20,591 nucleotides of DNA from assembly GCA_041753075.1 (NCBI GenBank), contig JBGSVE010000049.1, forward strand, positions 1 through 20,591. Direction: 5' to 3'. This document shows, piece by piece, positions 9,401 through 14,426 of the stretch. The translations under genes and the position numbers were made by a program. This stretch comes from UBA6163 sp041753075 (GTDB lineage: Bacteria > Planctomycetota > Planctomycetia > Pirellulales > Pirellulaceae). The notes beneath the pieces are model-generated. The model was not told the DNA's origin. It made no database searches and worked only from the letters and a program-made list of their open reading frames with translations. The stretch's first letter is position 1. Every line of letters begins with the position of its first letter.

Positions 9401-11742
9401 CCGGTGGCCGATTTGCGATTGACATCAACGCCGGAGTGGTGACCGTGGCGGGAGCGATCGATCGCGAAGCGGCCGCCAACTACAACATCACGGTGCGAGC
9501 AACGTCGACCGACGCCAGCTCAACCACGCGAGTGTTTACAATCGCGATTGGCGATGTCGATGAGTTTGATGTCGGCGTAGTGACGGATATCGATGGAACC
9601 ATCAACGCTGTTGACGAGAACGCCTCGATTGGCACTGTCGTTGGAGTGCAGGCTTCAGCCGCTGACGCCGACGCCACAACCAACGCGATCACTTACACCC
9701 TGTTCGACAACGATGGCGGACGATTCGCGATCAACGCAACCAGCGGTTTTGTCACGGTCGCCGGTGCGATCAACCGTGAAACCGACGGAGCGACTCGCAA
9801 CATCACCGTTCGCGCCACATCCGCCGACGGATCGTTCACCGACCAAGTCTTCGCGATCAATATCAACGATGTCGATGAATTCGATGTCGTAGCCGTTTCC
9901 GACACCGACGTTTCAATCAACACCATTGCCGAAGACGCCGTCATTGGTACGCTGGTCGGGATCATTGGTTTCGCAACCGATGCAGATGCAACCACTAACG
10001 CAGTCACCTACACGCTTGACGATAACGCTGGCGGACGATTCGCAATCAACAGCTCGACCGGTGTAGTCACTGTGGCCGGTGCGTTGGATTACGAAGCCGC
10101 AACCAGTCATGGAATCAACATTCGCGCCACCAGCGCCGACGGATCGTTCTCGACCCAAGCTTTCACCATCAACGTTACCGATGTCAATGAATCCGCGATC
10201 ACCGCGATCGACGACAATGATGCGGCGGTGGACTTTGTGCTGGAAAACAGTTCCCTGGGCAGCGTTGTTGGCGTAACCGCGTTTGCCGACGACGCTGACG
10301 GAACTGATACGGTCAACTACACCTTGGACAACAATGCCGGTGGTCGATTCTCGATCAATTCCACAACTGGTGTCGTGACAGTCGCTGGCCCAATCGATCG
10401 CGAAGCCGCCGCCAACTACAACATCACCGTCCGCGCAACATCGGCTGACGCCAGCACAACAACTCGCGTGTTTACGATCGCGATTGGTGACATCAACGAC
10501 ACCGATCCAATCATCGATGGTGGCCAAGTGCTCGCGATTGCCGAGAACTCACCGGTCGGGTCGTCCGTCGGAACCGTCACGGTGACTGATCCCGACACAG
10601 CCGGGTCTTTGCAGGCGTGGCAGATCATTTCCGATTCGTCCAGCGGCGGGTTCAGTATCGACGCCAATACGGGCGAAATCACAGCGACGCGCACGTTCGA
10701 CTTTGAGCAAGCGACGACTTATACGTTGGTGATCCGCGTCAGCGATGGGCTCAATGTGTCAGCCGACGAACTGGTCACGATCAATATCCTCGACGTTAGC
10801 GAAGCACCGATCGCGTTTGGTGAAAACTACACAATCCGCACCGACCAGATCCTCAGCGTTTCGGCTCCGGGTCTGCTGGCCAACGACAGCGATATTGATG
10901 GCGATACGATCTTCCCGATCTTGATCGCTGGTCCAGCCAACGGCGTCTTATCGGTTAACGCCAGTGGCCAGTTCGTCTATGACCCCAATGCGGGCTTCTT
11001 TGGCATTGAGACGTTCCAGTACCAGGTCAGCGACGGAGGGCTGTTAAGCAATATCGTTACGGTCACGATTCAAGTTGACGCAGTCGGCGGCGGCGGCGGT
11101 GGCCCGGCGATTGATCCACCGCCACCCGATCCGCAACCTGAGGACGATGGATCATCCGGTACGGGCGGCGGCAACATCGATCCGCCCGCAGGCGATAAGG
11201 CGGATGTGAATCCAGTCTTAGGAAACTCGTCGACTGGCACAACCGCCACTGATTCAAACCGCTTGGATGTGCAGCCCGATGAAGCCAACGGTTCGTCGCG
11301 ATCGAATTTGAACCGATCGGTGACGGGTGCTGACAACCTCGATCCAAACGTTAGCGATTCGGCTGAAGGACGATTCGGATTTTTTCAATCGTTCGTCGCC
11401 GCCGTGGCACCCGAACGCCAAGGCGAAGCGTTGTTGTTGCAAAGATTGTTGCAATTGGACATTGATCAAGCGATTGTTTGGACGCAGTGGCAACAGCTCC
11501 AAGACGGCAGTAACGGCGGCACCATTTTGGGCCAGTTTGCTGTGGGCACAGCCGGGGCGACCGTTGGACTTTTCAGTGTCGGATATGTGCTCTGGGCGCT
11601 TCGCGGCGGTGCGTTCGTGGCGACGCTTTACACGTCCTTGCCAGCTTGGCGAATGATCGATCCGGCCACGTTGTTGATCAATTATCGGCAACGCCGCTCG
11701 GAAAAAGCATTTGATTCGGTCGAAGAACTACTTGGCGATTAG
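1..11742 (+). CDS. Giant cadherin-repeat surface protein, 5' end outside window
   Basis: The frame is open from base 1 and no credible start is seen, so the gene begins upstream; 3913 residues are visible. Domain order by visible residue: LamG-like (1-160), two VNDAP modules (172-466), seven propeller-type repeats (485-862), an unassigned cadherin-like linker (863-990), two VNDAP modules (991-1288), a CSPG-type repeat (1289-1401), a cadherin domain (1402-1509), 19 similar cadherin repeats (1510-3498), a divergent repeat (3499-3599), a bacterial Ig/cadherin-like domain (3600-3695), a Gly/Pro linker and a hydrophobic segment (about 3846-3867) with a short charged tail. The repeats show cadherin calcium motifs (AEN, DAD, DRE and DVDEFD standing for DxNDN). 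Such proteins usually act in calcium-dependent adhesion or envelope structure; the ligand is unknown. No LPXTG, dockerin or PEP-CTERM signal was seen. The TAG stop lies 50 bases before the next gene, with no obvious terminator. Confidence 0.93.
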   Translation: MSFNFRVADNSGSGLQYLFHQGALSSGNFVGETIAVAIVESSHPTVGQRNQIVTTVWDNNDPLSSQIFIDIPTLIGDSQWHTYTMTVKAGVGTEVYIDGVLRGTLARGGDAINPIGNAYIGARGDLAANRFANAGTAIDSFAIYNRALQASEAANLHAYSSQGTANLTITPVNDAPLLDNSGFMSLTTISEDDTNNSGNTISQIIASAGGDRITDVDSGALEGIAISNVGGTNGTWQYNTGSGWTDVGSVTSTSALLLRATDSLRFVPNGQNGDTGTFLFQAWDQTSGTAGAKVDVSVAGGSTAFSSQVEAGIISVTAVNDAPTITNGYTHTLTTTNEDTTSSGTLASAILTGASRADVDTGAVSGLAITTTTGTGTWQYSTDGTTWRNFGAVSSTNALLITSSTQVRYIPNAQNGETATFSYKAWDRTSGAASTNVTASYASTASSGGTTAFSSNNSSAQIVVSSVNDAPTIDLDGPSSFSPVGSETLVNFTTNSNQTIGSSARAIASDDSGNYVVSWASKDQDSGSTWGIYAQRYNSAGVAQGTEFLVNSTIAGNQIEPSVAMDANGDFVVVWSGNGAGDADGIFGQRYNAAGVAQGSEFLINTTDNPDTEFIPSVAMDDAGNFVVVWQDSFWDTIFGRRYNAAGVAQGGEFVIANGGGNPFGPGVEVGMSGSGAYVVTWSDDNQTVQARIYDAAGVAAGGSFRVNQDNSQDRIEPTIAVRDDGSFVVAWTSQWQDAGGWYGVYARSFDASGTALTGDVLVNTTQANDQSAPSIALGNNGGFLVTWTDSSLDGSGSGVFLQQFDGSGNKVGVETRVNSTTAGNQNGSSITSSANGSFVIAWDSANQDGSGTGVYAQRFTLANTADYSTSFTENGVAVSIVDTDATIADIDSSNLASLTVTITNLQDGVAESLAFNTTGTAISGSYVSGTGVLTLSGSDSLANYQQVLRTIAYSNSSDNPSTTARVITVVANDGTGNSNVATSTIAVNTANDAPVLDNTGTMSFTSITEDQTTNAGQTVASIISSAGGDRITDVDSGAVEGIAITARNQGTGTWQYSINGGSTWTAVGTVSNTSALLLRDTDLVRFVPNGQNATTGDITFRAWDQTSGTAGNKVTTATNGGTSAFSSATEIATISVTAVNDAPVLDNAGAMTLTSITEDQTASAGQTVASIISSAGGDRITDVDSGAVEGIAITATTNGNGSWEYSTNGGSTWTSVGTVSGTSSLLLRSTDMLRFVPNGQNATTGDITFRAWDQTSGSFGTKVDTSTNGTTTAFSTATEVASITVTAVNDEQVLATNLGLTVAENSTGNQINNALLNTTDVDNTASQLVYTITTATTNGTMRKSGAALGLSSTFTQADLDSGVITYDHNGSETSSDSFSFSVDDGVGSASTGTFNLTITAVNDNSPVITSNSGGATANINVAENSTAVTTVVATDADLPAQTITYSISGADASLFSINSSNGVLTFVSGRNRESHTDADLNGIYEVTVQASDGTNIDTQALSVTITDVDEFDTGAVTDSNAAANSVAENATNGTLVGITGLASDADATTNTITYSLQNNDGGRFAIDSNSGVVTVAGAINREADGASRNITIRATSADGSFTDQVFSIAIVDADEFDVTAPTDVNATANSVNENVSIGTLVGITASSSDTDATTNTVTYSLFDSDGGNFAIDANTGVVTTAAALNRETLGASRNITVRATSADGSTADTVFTININDLDEFDTGAVTDSNASANSVAENAANGTVVGVQALAADSDATTNAITYSLDNNAGGRFGIDANTGVVTVADGSLLNYEAATSHNITIRATSADTSFSTQSFTINLTDVNEGVVGSVSDSNAAANLVLENASNGTTVGITGLATDPDGTDVVTYSLDSNAGGRFTIDTNTGIVTVNGAIDREAAASYNITIRATSSDTSFSTQSFTINIGDVDESDTGAVTDTNAAANSVVENAANGTVVGITASSSDADATTNTVTYSLFDSDGGNFAIDASTGVVTTAAVLDREALGASRSITVRATSADGSTADTVFSIIINDLDEFDTGAVTDTNASANSVAENAANGTVVGITGFATDADATTNAITYSLDNNAGGRFAIDANTGVVTVLDGSLLDYEAATSHGITIRATSADSSFSTQAFTINLTDVNEGAVGAISDTNAAADYVLENVSVGTVVGITANAVDPDGTDVVTYSLDDNAGGRFAIDANTGVVTVAGAIDREAAASYNITIRATSTDASTSTSTSTISIGDVDEFDVGTVTDTNATANSVVENSANGTVVGITGFATDVDATTNTITYSLFDNDGGRFAIDANTGVVSVAGAIDREADGASRNITVRATSADGSYTDQVFSIAIVDADEFDVTNPVDVNATANNVDENVAIGTLVGITASASDADATTNTVTYSLFDSDGGNFAIDTNTGVVTTAAALNRETLGASRNITVRATSADGSTADTVLTININDIDEFDTTAITDTNAALNSVAENAANGTLVGITAFASDADATTNAISYSLDDNAGGRFAIDSSTGVVTVADGSLLDYEAATSHNITVRATSADSSFSTQNYTINLTDVNESAVTAISDTDATTDFVLENASVGTVVGVTAFASDADGTDVVSYSLDDNDGGRFTVNSSTGVVTVAGAIDREADGASRSITVRATSTDGSFTTQSFTIAIGDIDEFDVGTVTDTNATANSVVENAANGTVVGITGFATDVDATTNTITYSLFDNDGGRFAIDSNTGVVTVAGAIDREADGASRNITIRATSADGSFTDQVFSIAIVDADEFDVTNSVDVNATSNNVDENAAIGTIVNITASASDADATTNAVTYSLFDNDGGNFAIDTNTGVVTTAATLNRETQGASRNITVRATSADGSFSDQVFAIAIVDADEFDVSNPVDNDATANSVDENVAIGTVVGITASASDADATTNTTTYSLFDDDGGNFAIDVNTGVVTTAAALNRETLGASRNITVRATSADGSNADTVFTININDLDEFDVGAVTDSDAAANTIAENSTNGTVVNITGFATDNDATTNTISYSLDDNASGRFAIDSSTGVVTVADGSLLDYETGTSHNITIRATSADTSFSTQAFTINLTDVNEAAVGAISDIDAAADFVLEYASIGTVVGVTAFANDPDGTDSVTYSLDDDAGGRFAIDINAGVVTVAGAIDREAAANYNITVRATSTDASSTTRVFTIAIGDVDEFDVGVVTDIDGTINAVDENASIGTVVGVQASAADADATTNAITYTLFDNDGGRFAINATSGFVTVAGAINRETDGATRNITVRATSADGSFTDQVFAININDVDEFDVVAVSDTDVSINTIAEDAVIGTLVGIIGFATDADATTNAVTYTLDDNAGGRFAINSSTGVVTVAGALDYEAATSHGINIRATSADGSFSTQAFTINVTDVNESAITAIDDNDAAVDFVLENSSLGSVVGVTAFADDADGTDTVNYTLDNNAGGRFSINSTTGVVTVAGPIDREAAANYNITVRATSADASTTTRVFTIAIGDINDTDPIIDGGQVLAIAENSPVGSSVGTVTVTDPDTAGSLQAWQIISDSSSGGFSIDANTGEITATRTFDFEQATTYTLVIRVSDGLNVSADELVTINILDVSEAPIAFGENYTIRTDQILSVSAPGLLANDSDIDGDTIFPILIAGPANGVLSVNASGQFVYDPNAGFFGIETFQYQVSDGGLLSNIVTVTIQVDAVGGGGGGPAIDPPPPDPQPEDDGSSGTGGGNIDPPAGDKADVNPVLGNSSTGTTATDSNRLDVQPDEANGSSRSNLNRSVTGADNLDPNVSDSAEGRFGFFQSFVAAVAPERQGEALLLQRLLQLDIDQAIVWTQWQQLQDGSNGGTILGQFAVGTAGATVGLFSVGYVLWALRGGAFVATLYTSLPAWRMIDPATLLINYRQRRSEKAFDSVEELLGD
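514..1398 (+). repeat. VNDAP modules 1 and 2 (tandem ~148-residue domains)
   Basis: Two consecutive units of 147 and 148 residues begin at VNDAP (514 and 955). Each carries an ISEDD/NEDTT-type strand, a DVDSGA or DVDTGA motif, a TWQY strand, an RFVPNGQNG or RYIPNAQNG turn and an AWDxTSG strand near the end. The same module type returns at 2971-3864, on the other side of the propeller-like block. This is a recurring extracellular domain of giant bacterial surface proteins; I do not know a defined function for it. Confidence 0.75.
1453..2586 (+). other. Seven-repeat beta-propeller-like domain (in giant protein)
   Basis: Seven repeats of about 50-57 residues share a core of PSVAMDxxGxFVVVW, then GIxxQRYNAAGVAQG and EFLVN. 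Variants of the turn are DDSGNY, DANGDF, DDAGNF, SGSGAY, RDDGSF, GNNGGF and SANGSF. The seventh repeat stops after AQRFTL and lacks the final EFLVN-type strand. A matching strand (GSETLVNFTTN) lies just before the first repeat, at 1453-1485. This circular offset is typical of propellers closed by a shared blade. Fold assignment is inference from the repeat pattern. Confidence 0.65.
2971..3864 (+). repeat. VNDAP modules 3 and 4
   Basis: Two 149-residue units (2971-3417 and 3418-3864) resemble each other closely, sharing ITEDQT, the block AGQTVASIISSAGGDRITDV, and RFVPNGQNATTGDITFRAWD. They are closer to each other than to modules 1 and 2. The DNA differs mostly at third codon positions, so the duplication is not very recent or the protein has been held by selection. 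Confidence 0.75.
4528..10494 (+). repeat. Array of 19 cadherin-like repeats of 103-106 residues
   Basis: Units begin at the D/N-E-x-D motif, at 4528, 4843, 5158, 5476, 5785, 6100, 6418, 6727, 7042, 7357, 7675, 7987, 8302, 8617, 8932, 9250, 9559, 9874 and 10186. Each has AEN near the N-terminus, a DADATTN or DPDGTD motif, YSLxxxxGGRFAID, NTGVVTV, then DRE, NRE or DYE, NITxRATS and a closing strand. Four subtypes can be told apart. A has IDREADGAS with SIAIVDA. B has GGNFAID with LNRETLGAS and ININDL. C has DGSLLDYEAATSH with INLTDV. D has DGTD with IDREAAASY and IGDV. Their order is A B C D, B C D, A B C D, A B B C D, A C D. Acidic inter-domain motifs suggest calcium-rigidified rods. Confidence 0.92.
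6685..6708 (+). repeat. In-frame hexanucleotide microsatellite (AGTACG)x4
   Basis: Four perfect copies of AGTACG lie in cadherin unit 7 and encode alternating Ser-Thr. Sister D-type units instead carry varied residues here (for example SFSTQSFTI or SSTTRVFTI). Gain or loss of copies keeps the frame and would only change the length of the last strand by two residues per copy. Confidence 0.9.
11086..11742 (+). other. Gly/Pro-rich linker and C-terminal membrane-anchor segment
   Basis: After the last folded domain the protein runs through five to six glycines, a PPPPDPQPEDD stretch and a low-complexity Ser/Asn/Asp region. A helix-like segment (FFQSFVAAVAPERQGEALLL) follows, then a hydrophobic stretch at about 11536-11601 containing GLFSVGYVLWALRGG. 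The end is SLPAWRMIDPATLL and a charged tail (YRQRRSEKAFDSVEELLGD). From memory, similar LRGG plus LPxWRxxDP endings close other giant tandem-repeat proteins of Gram-negative bacteria. This suggests a dedicated anchor or retention signal; the topology is not proven. Confidence 0.6.
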
Positions 11743-11792
11743 CGAACTGGGGTCAGACACTTTTTCCGCAGCCATGCTAAACTGTCGGGACT

Positions 11793-13466
11793 ATGAACAT
11801 ACTGCGAACCACCAGCTTTCTGACTGTTCTGCTCTTGTCAAGGCTATGTGTTTTGGCGGACGATTTGGGGAAGATAATAAGTACGACCGAAGTGGCGGTT
11901 GACACGATGCGCGAGCTGCAAACGCAAGCGGTCCAAAAGGTTCATGCCGATTGGGGTTATTGGGGCAGCCAACCGGATCGTTACAGCACCTGGGTCAATC
12001 ACAGCAATCGACTGATCCCGCTGTATACGTTCGGCGTTACGCTTGACAAACTGCGCCAAGCTGGCAGCGTTTACGCCGCTGCGGATCGCTTGGAGAAACT
12101 CTACGGTCGCGTACCGGAGGGCACGTTGATTGCCGATTCGCCTGAGTTTGCGAAGTGTCCGTATTTTGATCAAACGGATGTCTATCAACTGCAACGCCAA
12201 GCGATCGAAGACGGCAAAACGCGAATCATCTTGATCGTGTTCGATGGCATGGATTGGAATTCGACATACAACGCGGCTCTGTATCAAAATGGCAAGGTCA
12301 CCTACTCCGGCGGACGTGGCAACGGGCTTGTGTTTCAAGACTATCGCGGCACCCAAACCGACTATGGTTACTTCGTCACCTCGCCGCGATTAGCCAAGTG
12401 CAAAACCGATGTCGATGCCCAAACGGTTCTCGGCGGCGACAAACCGGCAACCGGCGGTTACGATCCCAGGCGCGGCGGATTTGCCCCCGAACAGGCCGCA
12501 CCGCATAAAGAATACTTGATGGGTCTGGATCGCGAACAATCGCACACCGTTACCGACTCCGCCGCTTCGGCAACTTCGATGACTGCAGGGATCAAGACCT
12601 ACAACGGTTCGATCAATTTTGATGTCGATGGCAATCCCGTCGAAACCATCGCCCATCGATTGCAACGTGATCGTGGCTTTGCGATCGGTGTGGTGACCAG
12701 CGTCCCGATCAGCCACGCGACACCGGCATGTGCTTATGCTCATAACGTATCGCGAGATGATTACCAAGACATCACCCGCGACTTAATCGGCTTGCCATCA
12801 GCGGCGCACAAGCGTGATCCGTTGCCCGGTGTCGATTGCTTGATCGGTTGTGGTTGGGGCGAGCAGCAAAAAAAGCCCGGTGGCCAGGGAACGAATTTTG
12901 TTGCCGGGTCCGAATTTTATGTCGAGGCCGATTTGGATCGAGTCAACGTCGATAGTGGTGGCAAGTATGTCATCGCTCGGCGCACGCCCGGTAGCGCGGG
13001 CGCTGATGTCTTGCGCGACGCAGCGAGCGATGCGATCAAGAACCATCATCGACTCGTTGGTGTGTTTGGTGCCGCCGATGGCCACTTGCCGTTTGCCACG
13101 GCCGACGGTCGATTTGACCCCGCGCTCGATGTGAAGGGCGAAGCCAAATACTCATCCGACGATGTTCGCGAAAATCCAATCTTGGCCGAAATGGCGACGA
13201 CGGCGCTGGATTATTTACAACATGATCCTGATGGGTTTTGGTTGATGATCGAAGCCGGTGATGTCGATTGGGCTAACCACGCGAACAACATCGATAGCTC
13301 GATTGGCGCGGTATTCAGCGGCGACAAAGCGGTCAAAGCCGTTTTCGATTGGATCGATGCTCGCGGAGATTGGGACAGAACCGCCGTGATTGTTACGGCC
13401 GATCATGGCCACTACTTCTGCCTGAAAGACGCCGAGGCAATCGCAGCGGCCAACAGCAAACCGTAA
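11793..13466 (+). CDS. Secreted alkaline phosphatase, PhoA-type, short C-terminus
   Basis: The 557-residue protein starts at ATG 11793 with a hydrophobic signal peptide (TTSFLTVLLLSRLCVLA). A ~125-residue N-terminal extension precedes the catalytic core. Core residues can be matched to E. coli PhoA: metal ligand D151 in VFDGMDW, D255 and nucleophile S256 in VTDSAASATSMTAG, H308 in SHATPACAYAH, E487/D492/H496 in EAGDVDWANH (same spacing as E322/D327/H331), and D537/H538 in TADHGH. It should hydrolyse phosphomonoesters in the periplasm or outside the cell. Only 19 residues follow H538, so the region that holds the third zinc ligand (H412 in E. coli) is absent. It follows the giant gene by 50 bases; no clear promoter or Pho box was recognised. 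Confidence 0.9.
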   Translation: MNILRTTSFLTVLLLSRLCVLADDLGKIISTTEVAVDTMRELQTQAVQKVHADWGYWGSQPDRYSTWVNHSNRLIPLYTFGVTLDKLRQAGSVYAAADRLEKLYGRVPEGTLIADSPEFAKCPYFDQTDVYQLQRQAIEDGKTRIILIVFDGMDWNSTYNAALYQNGKVTYSGGRGNGLVFQDYRGTQTDYGYFVTSPRLAKCKTDVDAQTVLGGDKPATGGYDPRRGGFAPEQAAPHKEYLMGLDREQSHTVTDSAASATSMTAGIKTYNGSINFDVDGNPVETIAHRLQRDRGFAIGVVTSVPISHATPACAYAHNVSRDDYQDITRDLIGLPSAAHKRDPLPGVDCLIGCGWGEQQKKPGGQGTNFVAGSEFYVEADLDRVNVDSGGKYVIARRTPGSAGADVLRDAASDAIKNHHRLVGVFGAADGHLPFATADGRFDPALDVKGEAKYSSDDVRENPILAEMATTALDYLQHDPDGFWLMIEAGDVDWANHANNIDSSIGAVFSGDKAVKAVFDWIDARGDWDRTAVIVTADHGHYFCLKDAEAIAAANSKP

Positions 13467-13569
13467 AGCCCCCCTGTTGATCTATCGTCTGGCAACCATT
13501 CATTGCGATCGCTAAGATACCGTACACTTTTTTACCGTACGTTTGCCGTCGCTCTGAGAACCGTTTGTG

Positions 13570-14355
13570 ATGTCTGCTGAAACCAACCTGCATTTGCACT
13601 CAAGCGGGGAGCAGCTTGACGAGGTTGCGTCACCGGAGCCGATCGAGTCGCCCGAGACGATCGAGTCGAAATTAACGCGCTGCCAACAGATCATCGGTTA
13701 CCAGTTTGAGAACCAATCGCTGTTGTTGGCCGCCTTGACTCATGCTTCCTGTGCGACGACGAGATTGGAAAGCAACGAGCGGTTGGAATTTCTCGGTGAC
13801 AGTGTGCTGGGACTTGTCGTTTGCGAATGGTTGTTCCAAGAATATCCCGAATATAGCGAAGGCGACCTGACGAAAATCAAATCGGCGGTGGTCAGCCGCC
13901 GCAGTTGTGGCAAGGCGGCGTGCGAGTTGGGTTTGGACAGTTGTTTGATTGTGGGCAAGGGCGTGATCAAAAGTCGCACGTTTCCGCGCTCGTTAGTCAG
14001 CGACGTGTTCGAGTCGATCGTCGCGGCAATCTACCTAGACGCTGGCTTCGGTATCGTGCGTCAGCGGTTGCGACTGTGGCTTGCCGCCGAAGTTGCCGAG
14101 GCGGTTGAAGACCAAAGCAGTGGCAATTTTAAGTCGACGCTACAGCAATATGCTCAACGGGAATGTGCCAGCACGCCGGTTTACAAATTGGTCAGCGAAT
14201 CCGGCCCGGACCATCGCAAGCGATTTCAAGTCGCTGCGGTGATCAACACCGAACAATTTCAACCGGCCTGGGGCAACAACAAGAAAGACGCCGAACAAAA
14301 CGCCGCCGCCAACGCCCTGGCCACATTGCGCCAAGAGCCGCCACCGTTTGAGTAG
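13570..14355 (+). CDS. rnc: Ribonuclease III
   Basis: This is a double-stranded-RNA endonuclease of rRNA processing and RNA decay, acting in the cytoplasm as a homodimer. The signature ERLEFLGDSVLGLVV gives acidic residues E70, E73 and D77, and DVFESIVAAIYLDA gives D145 and E148; all match the metal-binding catalytic set of E. coli RNase III. A double-stranded-RNA-binding domain follows at about residues 185-258, ending KKDAEQNAAANALATL. At 261 residues it is longer than the ~226-residue E. coli enzyme, mainly through a ~35-residue N-terminal extension rich in Glu and Ser. ATG 13570 is preferred; GTG 13567 directly before it is also possible. It lies 103 bases after the phosphatase gene and converges on the hydrolase gene. 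Confidence 0.97.
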   Translation: MSAETNLHLHSSGEQLDEVASPEPIESPETIESKLTRCQQIIGYQFENQSLLLAALTHASCATTRLESNERLEFLGDSVLGLVVCEWLFQEYPEYSEGDLTKIKSAVVSRRSCGKAACELGLDSCLIVGKGVIKSRTFPRSLVSDVFESIVAAIYLDAGFGIVRQRLRLWLAAEVAEAVEDQSSGNFKSTLQQYAQRECASTPVYKLVSESGPDHRKRFQVAAVINTEQFQPAWGNNKKDAEQNAAANALATLRQEPPPFE

Positions 14356-14364
14356 GCAATCAAT

Positions 14365-14426
14365 CAGCCGCGACGCCTTAGCGTGCGGTTCCCGGGACGT
14401 AAACGCGCGCTATCGCACTGCGGCTG
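14365..14426. repeat. Imperfect palindrome between convergent genes (REP-like)
   Basis: CAGCCGC (14365-14371) pairs with GCGGCTG (14420-14426). Inside, AGCGTGCG (14380-14387) pairs with CGCGCGCT (14404-14411) with one G-U type mismatch. The element fills the 54-base gap between rnc and the convergent hydrolase gene. Its right arm covers the stop codon and last codons of the hydrolase. It could act as a bidirectional terminator or mRNA 3'-end stabiliser, and the sequence resembles dispersed palindromes I associate with Rhodopirellula-type genomes. No T-tract follows it. Confidence 0.6.

Noticed and set aside
4528..10494. Repeat array considered as a CRISPR or satellite array
   Set aside because: Units are ~315 bases, coding and in frame throughout, with cadherin motifs; there are no short repeats with unique spacers.
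9913..10527. Minus-strand open frame of 204 codons under cadherin units 18-19
   Set aside because: Antisense shadow of repeat DNA; equivalent frames occur under several other units.
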